Positions 43,847 through 51,778 of a stretch of 61,593 nucleotides of DNA are shown piece by piece. The stretch is taken from assembly GCA_003221035.1 (NCBI GenBank), contig QHUB01000021.1, positions 1 to 61,593 of the forward strand, given 5' to 3'. Under the pieces are notes generated by a model. That model did no database searches. It worked only from the letters and a program-made list of their open reading frames with translations, and was not told where the DNA came from. This stretch comes from Gemmatimonadota bacterium. GTDB lineage: Bacteria; Gemmatimonadota; Gemmatimonadetes; Gemmatimonadales; GWC2-71-9. Positions within the stretch are counted from its first letter, which is position 1; each line of letters starts with the position of its first letter. The position numbers were made by a program, and so were the translations under genes.

Positions 43847-45133
43847 GTGCCGAAGGACACACTTTCCGTCGTCGACAACCGCACCGGCAAGAGTTACGAG
43901 ATTCCGATTCAGGAGGGGACGATCCGCGCCGCCGATCTGCGGCAGATCAAGGCGTCGGCCGACGACTTCGGCCTGATGAGCTACGACCCCGCCTTCATGA
44001 ACACGGCGGCCTGCCGCAGCGCCATCACCTACATCGACGGCGACAAGGGGATTCTGCGCTACCGCGGGTATCCCATCGAGCAGCTCGCGGAAAAGAGCAC
44101 GTTTCTGGAGACCGCCTATCTGCTGCTGAACGGCGAGCTGCCGTCCGCCGCCGAGCTCGATGCGTGGGTCTATCAGATCACGCATCACACGATCATTCAC
44201 GAGAACATCAAGAAGTTCATCGACGGCTTCCACCACGACGCCCATCCGATGGGCGTGTTCGTGAGCGCCGTCGCCGCCTTGTCGACGTTCTATCCCGAAG
44301 CCAAGCGCATTTTCGATGAGCAGTCGCGCTACGCCCAGATCGTCCGGCTCATCGCCAAGACTCCGACGCTGGCCGCGTTCGCGCACCGGCACTCCGTGGG
44401 GATGCCGTACGCCTATCCGGACAACGATCTGAGCTACACCGGCAACTTCCTGAACATGATGTTCAAGACGACCGCGGTGAAATACAGCCCGCACCCCGTC
44501 CTCGAGCGCGCGCTCGACGTCTTGTTCATCCTGCACGCGGACCACGAGCAGAACTGCTCCACCAGCGCCATGCGGGGCATCGGGTCATCGCACCCCGATC
44601 CCTATTCCGGCATGGCCGGGGCGGCTGCCGCGCTCTACGGACCGCTGCACGGCGGCGCAAACGAGGAAGTGCTGCGGATGCTCCGGGAGATCGGATCGAT
44701 CGATGCGATCCCCGCGTACATCCAGCGCGTCAAGAAAGGCGAGGTGCGGCTGATGGGGTTCGGCCACCGCGTGTACAAGAACTTCGACCCCCGAGCCAAG
44801 ATCATCAAACAGATCGCGGAGCAGGTGTTCGACGTCACGGGCAAGAATCCGTTGATCGACATCGCCGTCGAGCTCGAGCGCATCGCGCTGCAGGAAGAGT
44901 ACTTCGTCACACGCAAGCTGTATCCGAACGTCGACTTCTACTCCGGGATCATTTACGAGGCGATGAAATTCCCGGTCGACATTTACCCCGTGCTGTTCGC
45001 GATCGGGCGGACGCCGGGATGGCTGGCCCAATGGCAGGAGATGCTGCTCGACAAGGAACAGAAAATCGCCCGCCCGCGGCAGGTCTATACCGGCGCGGGC
45101 AAACGGGATTACGTGACGATTGAGAAGCGATAA
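43847..45133 (+). CDS. gltA: Citrate synthase
   Basis: Type II citrate synthase, 428 residues, condensing acetyl-CoA and oxaloacetate in the TCA cycle. ILHADHEQN and GPLHGGANEEVLRML provide the two catalytic histidines, MGFGHRVYKNFDPRA the CoA/oxaloacetate Arg segment, and PNVDFYSGIIY the catalytic Asp. The N-terminal beta-domain (SVVDNRTGKSYEIPIQEGTIRAADLRQI) marks the Gram-negative hexameric type. It starts at GTG 43847 with only a weak ribosome-binding site. Confidence 0.97.
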   Translation: MPKDTLSVVDNRTGKSYEIPIQEGTIRAADLRQIKASADDFGLMSYDPAFMNTAACRSAITYIDGDKGILRYRGYPIEQLAEKSTFLETAYLLLNGELPSAAELDAWVYQITHHTIIHENIKKFIDGFHHDAHPMGVFVSAVAALSTFYPEAKRIFDEQSRYAQIVRLIAKTPTLAAFAHRHSVGMPYAYPDNDLSYTGNFLNMMFKTTAVKYSPHPVLERALDVLFILHADHEQNCSTSAMRGIGSSHPDPYSGMAGAAAALYGPLHGGANEEVLRMLREIGSIDAIPAYIQRVKKGEVRLMGFGHRVYKNFDPRAKIIKQIAEQVFDVTGKNPLIDIAVELERIALQEEYFVTRKLYPNVDFYSGIIYEAMKFPVDIYPVLFAIGRTPGWLAQWQEMLLDKEQKIARPRQVYTGAGKRDYVTIEKR

Positions 45134-45178
45134 AGACGGTCTTGCTCGACGACTTTTCTCGACGATTTCGAGGGACCC

Positions 45179-45472
45179 ATGCCTACCTATGTGCTGCTGT
45201 CCAACCTGACCGACGAAGGCGCCAAGGCGCTCAAGAACAATCCCAAGCGGCTGCAGGAAGTGAACAAGGAGATCGAGAAGTTCGGGGCCAAGGTCACGGC
45301 GCAGTACGCCGTGCTCGGCCCCTATGACTTCGTGAGCATCGTGGATTGCCCGGACAACGAGACGATCGCGCGCGTGTCGGTGGAGCTGGGCTCGCGCGGG
45401 AGCATTCGGCTGATGACGCTTGCCGCAACTCCCGTCGCGAACTTCATTCGAACGCTGAAAACAAAAGACTGA
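45179..45472 (+). CDS. GYD-domain protein
   Basis: A 97-residue alpha/beta ferredoxin-like protein. MPTYVLLSNLTDEGAKALKNNPKRLQEV and YAVLGPYDFVSIVDCPDNETIARVSVELGSRGSIRLMTLAA match the GYD family (here GPYD). Function is unknown. It follows citrate synthase by 45 bp with GAGGGA before the ATG, so probably shares its transcript. It ends 3 bp from the convergent helicase stop. Confidence 0.93.
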   Translation: MPTYVLLSNLTDEGAKALKNNPKRLQEVNKEIEKFGAKVTAQYAVLGPYDFVSIVDCPDNETIARVSVELGSRGSIRLMTLAATPVANFIRTLKTKD

Positions 45473-45475
45473 CGA

Positions 45476-46687
45476 CTAGCGCCGTTTACCGCCCCGTCTC
45501 GGTCTCAACGACCGCTCCGGCTTCGGCGCTTCCGCGATCGCCAGCTTGGGCTGAAACGGCGCCACCGACGGCTCGAATCCCGGAATCACTTCCCGCGGGA
45601 AGTTCTGCCCGATCAGCCGCTCGACATCCGCCATCAACAGCCATTCGTCCGGCGAGATGAGCGTCAGCGCGAGGCCGCGCGCGCCCGCGCGCGCCGTGCG
45701 GCCGACGCGGTGCACGTACACTTCGGCATCCTGCGGCACGTCGAAGTTCACGACCATGCGGATTCCCTCGACGTCGATGCCGCGCGCCGCGATGTCCGTC
45801 GCCACCAGGATCTCGGCGGCGCCGCTGCGGAACTGATCGAGCGTGCGCGTGCGATGGCTCTGCGCCTTGTCGCCGTGCAGCGCGTTCGCCGCGATGCCCT
45901 CGCGCTTGAGGAAGGTGACGAGCTTGTCCGCCCCGTATTTCGTCCGCGTGAAGATCAGCGTTTGGCCGGCGGGCTTTGCCTTGAGAATCGCGCCGAGCGC
46001 GCCGCGCTTCTGCAGCTTGTCGACCGCGACGATCACGTGCTCGATGCCCTCGGCGGTCTGCGCCCGGCGGCCGATCTCGACCGACGCGTGCCCGTTCAGC
46101 GCGCGCCGCGCCAGCGCGTCGACTTCGGGTGAAATCGTCGCCGAGAACAGCATCGTCTGCCGCTCGTCCGGCAGCGTGTTGAGGATGCGCCGCACGTCGG
46201 GGGCGAATCCCATGTCCAGCATGCGGTCGGCTTCATCGAGCACCAGCACTTCGAGCTGCGAGAAGTCGACGTGGCCCCGCTCCATGTGATCGAGCAAGCG
46301 GCCCGGCGTGGCGACGATCATGTCTACGCCGTGCTTCAGGGCGCGCGTCTGCGGCTCCATCCCGACGCCGCCGTACACGGCCGCGCCCTTGAGATGGGTG
46401 TGGCGGCCGTACGTCTTGATGCTGGTGGCAACCTGCTCCGCCAGCTCACGGGTCGGGACGAGGATCAGCGCGCGCAGCGTGCCGCGCGGTCCGGGGGAGA
46501 GGCGCTGGAGAATGGGGAGCACAAACGCGGCCGTCTTGCCGGTGCCGGTCTGTGCGGAGCCGATGAGATCTCGGCCCGCGAGTGCCAGGGGAATCGCTTC
46601 CGCCTGGATGGGGGTTGGCTGCGCGTAGCCTTCATCGGCGACGGCGCGAACCAGTTCGGGCGCTAGGCCCAATGCTGCAAATGGCAT
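45476..46687 (-). CDS. rhlE: DEAD-box RNA helicase, RhlE type
   Basis: A 403-residue ATP-dependent RNA helicase: Q motif (YAQPTPIQAEAIP), Walker A AQTGTGKT (45-52), PTRELAEQ, VLDEADRMLDMGF, SAT in LFSATISPEVDALA, and HRVGRTARAG near the end. The C-terminus is short and basic (SLRPRRGGKRR), giving an RhlE-like size. The ATG is preceded by AAGGAG. A long structured leader suggests autoregulation or temperature response, as in other helicase genes. Confidence 0.95.
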   Translation of the reverse strand: MPFAALGLAPELVRAVADEGYAQPTPIQAEAIPLALAGRDLIGSAQTGTGKTAAFVLPILQRLSPGPRGTLRALILVPTRELAEQVATSIKTYGRHTHLKGAAVYGGVGMEPQTRALKHGVDMIVATPGRLLDHMERGHVDFSQLEVLVLDEADRMLDMGFAPDVRRILNTLPDERQTMLFSATISPEVDALARRALNGHASVEIGRRAQTAEGIEHVIVAVDKLQKRGALGAILKAKPAGQTLIFTRTKYGADKLVTFLKREGIAANALHGDKAQSHRTRTLDQFRSGAAEILVATDIAARGIDVEGIRMVVNFDVPQDAEVYVHRVGRTARAGARGLALTLISPDEWLLMADVERLIGQNFPREVIPGFEPSVAPFQPKLAIAEAPKPERSLRPRRGGKRR

Positions 46688-46830
46688 AGTACTCCTTGCC
46701 TACACACGCGCGCCGTCAGGCGACCCAATGTCGTCTGAATCATCGGCGCTGCCTCAGTTTTTGAACCTAGGGGATGAAACCGTGCGTGTGTACAGCGACG
46801 GAGTCCCTGAGCGGGACTTCCGGAAGGAGC
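46688..46830 (-). promoter_or_regulatory. Candidate structured 5' leader of the RhlE-type helicase
   Basis: On the minus strand the leader is closed by a 9-bp perfect stem, TACACACGC (46792-46784) with GCGTGTGTA (46709-46701), 14 nt before the ATG. Inside it CAGACGAC...GTCGCCTG forms an 8-bp arm with one mismatch. Upstream of the closing stem, GGGACT-type arms around 46801-46820 form another hairpin. AAGGAG lies between the closing stem and the start codon. No promoter was identified with confidence. This is inferred from base pairing read by eye. Confidence 0.55.
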
Positions 46831-46894
46831 CAGCTCGCGGTTCTTTGCACCAACAACATAACTACCTAGACGCCTAGATCAAAGCCTCGAGGGA

Positions 46895-46938
46895 GACGCC
46901 GAGCGGCTGAGAGGCCGAGGGGCCGGCCTCTCAGCGTC
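46895..46938 (-). terminator. Strong GC-rich hairpin after the TolB-amidohydrolase gene
   Basis: A perfect 12-bp stem (GCTGAGAGGCCG 46906-46917 with CGGCCTCTCAGC 46924-46935), loop of 6, and an outer GACGC/GCGTC pair. It lies 7-50 bp downstream of the stop at 46945. No T-run follows, so termination would not be classical. Confidence 0.65.
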
Positions 46939-46944
46939 TTCCTG

Positions 46945-49900
46945 CTACCTCACCGTCTCGGCGGCTTTGGCAGGTTCGGTGCCCCACCACCACAGCTTGG
47001 GGAGCGGCCGCTGCCGAGGATAGATCTCGTTCAGCGTCTCCCCTTCGTAGAGACGCCCGTTTTTCATGACATAGCGCACCGTGTTCGTGTTATGGATGTC
47101 TTCCAGAGGATTGGCGTCCAGCACGATCAAGTCCGCCAGCTTGCCCGGCTCCAGCGAGCCGAGGTCCTGCTCCATGCCGATGGCGTGCGCGCCGTTGATG
47201 GTCGCGACCTTGAGCACATCGTGCGACTTCATGCCGCCCGCCGCCATGGCCCACAGCTCCCAGTGGTCGCCCAAGCCGTCCATTTGGCCGTGGCCCCCCA
47301 GTCCGATGAAACCGCCGGCCTGGAGAATCGCGTTCGCTGATGCCGCGATGCGCGGGAACACATATTCGCTCTCGCGGAACCACGGCCGCCGCTCGGCACG
47401 CTGATCGATTTCATCGTGCGGCATGAACCGCCGCACCTTCGGGTTGTCGTGAATGTCGTAGCGCTCGTAGAAAAAATTCTCGCTCCAGGGACCGCCGTAC
47501 GAGACGAGCAATGTGGGCGTGTATGTGATGCCCGACTGCGCGATCAACTGCACGGCATCCTTGTACAGCGGCATGATCGGATAGCTGTGCTCCGATCCGG
47601 GATAGCCGTCGAGCACGGCGGTCAAATTCATCTTGAAGTCGAGCCCGCCCTCGAGCGTGGGCATAAGCCCCAGCTCTTTGGCGGCCATGATGACCCACTG
47701 CCGCTGCTTGCGATTGCCCGTCATGTACATCTTGATCGTGTTGATCCGGTAGAACTCGCTGTAGCGCCGCAGCGCTTGCCGCGTGTCTTCCAGACTCTTG
47801 AAGTCCTCGGACCAGAAGACGCCGGGACCGGTATGGTAGATGCGCGGGCCCAGGATTTCGCCCGTCTCCACCAGGTCCGAATACGTCAGCACGTCGGTGG
47901 TGGAGGTCTGGGGATCGCGCGTGGTCGTGACGCCCCACGCGAGATTGGCGAGATACTTCCAGACCTGGGTCTCGTGAATGCCCCACGTCGGCCAGGGGTG
48001 CGCGTGCACGTCCACGAAGCCGGGAATGATCGTCTTCCCGCTGACGTCGATGACTTTTGCACCCGCCGGCGCCGCTCCTCCCTGCGGGCCCACCGAGACG
48101 ATGCGATTGTCCTTGACCACGACGTCACCGTTCTCGATGACTTCGTCTCCCTTCATGGTGATGATGCGCGCGCCCCGCAGCACCACGGTGCCCCGCGGGA
48201 TGTCGCGCGGGACATGGATGGCGACATCGACGCGCGGCGGCTCGTAGGCCGGCAACTTGGCGAGCGAATCGGCGCGTGCCCGCATCTTCTTCGTCACGGA
48301 ATCGGGCAACGCCTTGAACGCGTCACCTTTGAGCGAGTCCGAGCGAATCGAGTCCGTCCGCTGTTTCAGCTTGTCCATCGAGTCGGCGACGACCGGATCC
48401 CACTTCAAGAACGAGCGACCGGCCGACCAGAACGCCTGCTTCCCGTCGTTCGTCCAGCCGATGAACTCGCCGCCGATCATCGTGAGCCGCTTGACCGGGA
48501 ATGCCGCGGACGACGGATCGGAGATGCTGACGACCGGCGTCTGCCCGCCGATCAGAGGTAACGTGACCAGGTAGACGTAATTGTCGACCGCCGCGAGCAC
48601 GCGATCGGAATCGGGACTGATCAGGATCTCATCGGCGATGTTGGGCTCGGACCCGGGGCCCGGATACGTGTAGCCCGTCACCCGGATGTGCTGGCGTCGA
48701 TCGGTGCCGTCATAGCGCATCGACACGAGGCCTTCCGGGCCCTCATAGATGTAGATGCGGTTCGGGTCGCGGCTGAAATGCGGCCGGCCCCAGTTGTTGA
48801 TGGGCGAGATCTTGGTCAGGGTGCCGCCCGCCGCGGGCACCCAGTCGATCTCGTAGCCGGGTGCGAAGTGCTCCTCGGTCCGCGGCGCCCGTGGGCCTCG
48901 CACGACCACGATGCGGGCCCCATCCGGAGACCAGACGGGTGTGTCGTAAAACGCGCTGTCGCTTGTGAGGCGCACCGGGCGGCTGCCCGGCGTCGCCTTG
49001 ATCTTGTCGAGCGTCCCGCCCTGATCGGTCCAGGTCACATACGCGAGCCACTGACCATCCGGGGACCACGCGGGCACCTGCTCCTTGATGGAGTCGTTCG
49101 TCAGTCGCCGCGGGGTGCCGTTCGGCAGGTCCATCACGTAGAGCCGGTCGAGCGCGCTGAAGGCGAGCCGTTTGCCGTCGGGAGATGGCGACGCGTTCCG
49201 AATCTGCCGGACCAGCACGGCGGCCGTGTCCACGCGCATCGGGATATGGACCATGGGACCGAGCTGTTGCTCGACCGCGGCCGTAAACGGAATGTCGGTC
49301 ACCTGCCCCGATGGCACGGCGACGCGATGCACTTTGCCGCCGTAGGAGACGATGATGGCCTGGTTGTCGGGCGTGAACGAGTAGCCGGGATACAGGTCGC
49401 GGGTGAAGCGGGATTCCTGATCGTCGCGCGTCACCGGGTACACGAGCCACCGTTCGTCACCCGACGCCATGTTCCGGAGCCGCAGGCCGGTCTCTGCATC
49501 GTAGCGCGTCGCATAGACCAGCCATTTGCCGTCCGACGACAGCGCGGGCCGCATCGCGCTGCCATACGTGTCGGTCTGCGGAAACAGCCGTCCGGTCTGG
49601 CGATCGTAAATCGCGAGCTCCCACAGCGGATACTGAAGGTTGTAGCCGAAGCCGCCGCGATGCCGCGAGACCCAGATGTAGCGCGGATCCTTGCCGAAGG
49701 CGGCGCCGAGCGTGTTCATGGGCGGGGGAGCGTTGGGGCCGGCCTGGACGCGCAACATCGCCGCACCCGTGCCGCCGTCCTTGTGAATCAGCCACAGCTC
49801 GTACACGCTGCCGAGCACGCCACTCGTCCGCGAGACGACGATGTAGTTGCCTTCGGGCGTCCACTCCGGCGAAGCGAAGAGATTGTTCGTGCCTTTGGTC

Positions 49901-50289
49901 AGCGCCTTCTTGTGCGAGCCGTCGGGGTCGCACAGCCAGACATTTTCCGCACCGCTCAGGTCCGACAAAAAGACGATCCGCTTGCCGTCGGGCGACCAGC
50001 GCGGCTGCGAGTCGAACGCCGGGCCTGAGGTAATGCGCGTCGCCGTGCCGCCCGCGACCGGCATCGTGTACAGATCACCGAGGAGCTCGAACACGATGGT
50101 CTTGCCGTCGGGCGAAACATCGAGCGACATCCACGTCGCTTCCGATGTCTCGAAGCTCACGGTGCGCGCCGTTTTCAGCGGTAAGGAGTCGAGCTTGACC
50201 TTGGTGGTATCGCGTTTCGTCGTGTCTTGTGGGGGAGGAGGCGGTGGTTGTTGAACAGCGAGGCCGACCGCTAGAAGCAAGGACAGCAT
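46945..50289 (-). CDS. Secreted TolB-like beta-propeller / amidohydrolase fusion protein
   Basis: A 1114-residue protein. A signal peptide (MLSLLLAVGLAVQQ) and a Pro run lead into PD40/TolB-type propeller repeats (residues about 45-620) with repeated WSPDGKRIVF-type blades. An amidohydrolase domain (about 690-1090) follows: IPGFVDVHAHPWP (HxH), a TTTRDPQTST segment, an EGGLDF region, GLGGHGQMDG and LGSLEPGKLADLIVLDANPLED. This fusion is common in Gemmatimonadota and Bacteroidota and is thought to act on peptides or cyclic amides in the periplasm. AGGAG lies before the ATG. Its 67-bp leader is made almost entirely of TACCGTC repeats. Confidence 0.93.
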   Translation of the reverse strand: MLSLLLAVGLAVQQPPPPPPQDTTKRDTTKVKLDSLPLKTARTVSFETSEATWMSLDVSPDGKTIVFELLGDLYTMPVAGGTATRITSGPAFDSQPRWSPDGKRIVFLSDLSGAENVWLCDPDGSHKKALTKGTNNLFASPEWTPEGNYIVVSRTSGVLGSVYELWLIHKDGGTGAAMLRVQAGPNAPPPMNTLGAAFGKDPRYIWVSRHRGGFGYNLQYPLWELAIYDRQTGRLFPQTDTYGSAMRPALSSDGKWLVYATRYDAETGLRLRNMASGDERWLVYPVTRDDQESRFTRDLYPGYSFTPDNQAIIVSYGGKVHRVAVPSGQVTDIPFTAAVEQQLGPMVHIPMRVDTAAVLVRQIRNASPSPDGKRLAFSALDRLYVMDLPNGTPRRLTNDSIKEQVPAWSPDGQWLAYVTWTDQGGTLDKIKATPGSRPVRLTSDSAFYDTPVWSPDGARIVVVRGPRAPRTEEHFAPGYEIDWVPAAGGTLTKISPINNWGRPHFSRDPNRIYIYEGPEGLVSMRYDGTDRRQHIRVTGYTYPGPGSEPNIADEILISPDSDRVLAAVDNYVYLVTLPLIGGQTPVVSISDPSSAAFPVKRLTMIGGEFIGWTNDGKQAFWSAGRSFLKWDPVVADSMDKLKQRTDSIRSDSLKGDAFKALPDSVTKKMRARADSLAKLPAYEPPRVDVAIHVPRDIPRGTVVLRGARIITMKGDEVIENGDVVVKDNRIVSVGPQGGAAPAGAKVIDVSGKTIIPGFVDVHAHPWPTWGIHETQVWKYLANLAWGVTTTRDPQTSTTDVLTYSDLVETGEILGPRIYHTGPGVFWSEDFKSLEDTRQALRRYSEFYRINTIKMYMTGNRKQRQWVIMAAKELGLMPTLEGGLDFKMNLTAVLDGYPGSEHSYPIMPLYKDAVQLIAQSGITYTPTLLVSYGGPWSENFFYERYDIHDNPKVRRFMPHDEIDQRAERRPWFRESEYVFPRIAASANAILQAGGFIGLGGHGQMDGLGDHWELWAMAAGGMKSHDVLKVATINGAHAIGMEQDLGSLEPGKLADLIVLDANPLEDIHNTNTVRYVMKNGRLYEGETLNEIYPRQRPLPKLWWWGTEPAKAAETVR

Positions 50290-50305
50290 GGACGCTCCTG
50301 TAAAC

Positions 50306-50431
50306 GACGGTAGATATGGCGACGGTAGAAACTGCGACGGTAGAAAATGCGACGGTAAAAAAACGACGGTAAGGGTCAGGCCCCGACCGTCGTTTCACCT
50401 ACAGCCCTCTACCGTCGATTTATCTACCGTC
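50306..50431. repeat. 15-bp-period GACGGTA array with inverted TACCGTC copies
   Basis: GACGGTA begins at 50306, 50321, 50336, 50351 and 50365 (spacing 15, 15, 15, 14), with spacers resembling GAAAATGC. Inverted copies follow: GACCGTC at 50385, and TACCGTC at 50410 and 50425 (again 15 apart). The array fills the gap between the XRE regulator and the TolB-amidohydrolase gene. Confidence 0.9.
50357..50395 (-). terminator. Intrinsic terminator of the XRE regulator gene
   Basis: On the minus strand AAACGACGGT pairs perfectly with ACCGTCGTTT across a 15-nt loop and runs into TTTT, giving seven consecutive T. It lies 40 bp after the regulator stop. It is formed from one forward and one inverted unit of the GACGGTA array. 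Confidence 0.85.
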
Positions 50432-50434
50432 TAG

Positions 50435-51112
50435 TTAGATACTCAACGCCCTAACTTGACGGGGAGCAGGATCTTGTGAGCGCAGGACAATCCGCATCGC
50501 GTGCGTATCAAGATCGATGTCCCACCCGGCAATGCGCGGCCTGACAAATTCCTCACCATCCTCGGGGGTCAGACCCTCGGGTGTGGCGTCGAGGAATTCC
50601 ATCAGCTTCATCCGCATCTCGAGATAGGTGCAGCCGTCCCGGCTCGCCGCGATCCGGATCCCGACATCGTCATCGAGCTGGCGCCGCACAAACCCTTGCG
50701 CCACTTCGAGCAAGCGCCCCACGACGACCCGCTCCAGCATCACGCCGTCTTTGCGGGCGAGCCGGCGCGCCAGGAGGCGCGCGCGCGCCTGGTCGAGGTG
50801 AAGTGCGAGGAACTGGTCTCGGATCTCCGGATGCGGCCGGCGCTTGCTCTTCGTCTCGCCATCCCGCTCCGCCTTCGCGCAGGTCGGGAGGTCGTTCCGG
50901 TGCAACTTCAGGAACTTGGTCATCGGCGCGTAGACGTCCATACGACCCGGAGCGGGGGGACGCCGACGGCCCGCAACTAGATCAGCGATATAGACTTCAG
51001 ACACCTGAACCGCATCCGCCAGTTCGCGCGGGGTGCGCTTCAATTCACGCAACCGGCGCCGTACCAATTCTCCAACCTTGACGGGGCGCTTCAGGGGGAG
51101 GGCAGCCGCCAT
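50435..51112 (-). CDS. XRE-type helix-turn-helix regulator with C-terminal domain
   Basis: A 225-residue protein. The N-terminal helix-turn-helix is KVGELVRRRLRELKRTPRELADAVQVSEVYIADLVAGRRRPP (residues about 12-53), an XRE/Cro-type fold. The remaining about 165 residues are helical and charged (RARLLARRLARKDGVMLERVVVGRLLEVAQGFVRR), then a DDDVGIRIAASRD and AGWDIDLDTHAMRIVL beta region, probably for sensing or dimerisation. The ATG at 51112 has an ideal AAAGGAG 5 nt upstream; earlier starts would run through the operator. It is divergent from the AhpD-like/chrB pair and is the natural candidate to bind the palindrome at 51227-51244. Confidence 0.82.
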   Translation of the reverse strand: MAAALPLKRPVKVGELVRRRLRELKRTPRELADAVQVSEVYIADLVAGRRRPPAPGRMDVYAPMTKFLKLHRNDLPTCAKAERDGETKSKRRPHPEIRDQFLALHLDQARARLLARRLARKDGVMLERVVVGRLLEVAQGFVRRQLDDDVGIRIAASRDGCTYLEMRMKLMEFLDATPEGLTPEDGEEFVRPRIAGWDIDLDTHAMRIVLRSQDPAPRQVRALSI

Positions 51113-51206
51113 GTAGGCTCCTTTGTTAGCCGTGTTTGTGGGGTCGGGGAATATCGCTAAATGCAGGCAAAAACGGTAGTTCTGCCGCCCGAACCGACAG
51201 CGTCCC

Positions 51207-51236
51207 TTGTCTTGGTCGTGATAGACGTGATACAAT
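51207..51236 (+). promoter_or_regulatory. Candidate promoter of the AhpD-like/chrB operon
   Basis: TTGTCT (51207-51212) and TACAAT (51231-51236) with an 18-bp spacer resemble a sigma-70 promoter. The predicted start would fall at or just before the ATG at 51248, giving a leaderless or nearly leaderless message, consistent with the lack of a Shine-Dalgarno sequence. The -10 lies inside the palindrome. Confidence 0.45.
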
Positions 51237-51244
51237 TGTATCAC
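51218..51244. promoter_or_regulatory. Palindromic operator GTGATACAATTGTATCAC with extra half-site
   Basis: An 18-bp perfect palindrome at 51227-51244, preceded by a further GTGATA half-site at 51218-51223 (9-bp spacing). It ends 3 bp before the ATG at 51248 and lies between the divergent XRE regulator and AhpD-like gene. The TACAATTGTA core also fits the TACANNTGTA consensus of CopY/BlaI-type repressors, none of which is encoded here. Confidence 0.8.
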
Positions 51245-51247
51245 GCT

Positions 51248-51778
51248 ATGGCTTCACTTGTTATGACTCTTTTTAAGTCTCTGACGAGCCGACGTGCATC
51301 CAGGCCCAACTCGCCCGGCCCGAGCGTCCTTCCTGCCTACGCAGCCCTCGCGCGCTACCAACTACATCGCGCCGACCTCGAGCCGCGGTTACGCGTGCTC
51401 GTCACACAACTCGCTGCCGAGCGCAGCCGCTGCCGCTGGTGCATCGAGCGCGGACGCCACGAGTGGCGCGAAGCCCAGCTCTCGCTCGACGCTTTGCGAG
51501 CGCTGTCCCGTTACGAAACCAGCCCACTGTTCTCTGATCGCGAACGCGCGGGTCTGCGCTTCACCGACGCGGTCACCCGCTACAGCGAAGCGCAGGGTGG
51601 TATGCCGCTCGAGCCGCTGCTGCGAGCCCGGCAGCACCTCAGCGAACCGGAAATTGCCGCGGTCACCGCCGCCGCCGCCGCACAGCACTTTTTCAACCCG
51701 ATCACCGGCGCGCTCGGTGCCGACGCGACGCCCTGGGGAGCACCAGTCGGCTCGCAGCTTCGGGCTTTCTGGTTATGA
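51248..51778 (+). CDS. AhpD-like / carboxymuconolactone decarboxylase-family protein
   Basis: A 176-residue helical protein. RCRWCIERGRHEWREAQLSLDALRALSRYETSPLFSDRERAGLRFTDAVT matches the AhpD/CMD family, with the redox CxxC (CRWC) and a following His in place. The role is presumably peroxidase or thiol-disulfide chemistry. The ATG at 51248 directly follows the operator; a second ATG five codons later is possible. It overlaps chrB by ATGA, so the two are coexpressed. Confidence 0.82.
   Translation: MASLVMTLFKSLTSRRASRPNSPGPSVLPAYAALARYQLHRADLEPRLRVLVTQLAAERSRCRWCIERGRHEWREAQLSLDALRALSRYETSPLFSDRERAGLRFTDAVTRYSEAQGGMPLEPLLRARQHLSEPEIAAVTAAAAAQHFFNPITGALGADATPWGAPVGSQLRAFWL

Noticed and set aside
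50306-50431. CRISPR array
   Set aside because: Repeat core is only 7 bp, spacers are about 8 bp and similar to each other, copies occur in both orientations, and no cas genes are present.
50435-51244. Longer version of the XRE regulator starting at 51244
   Set aside because: The extra 44 residues run through the operator palindrome and have no domain, whereas the ATG at 51112 has an ideal ribosome-binding site.
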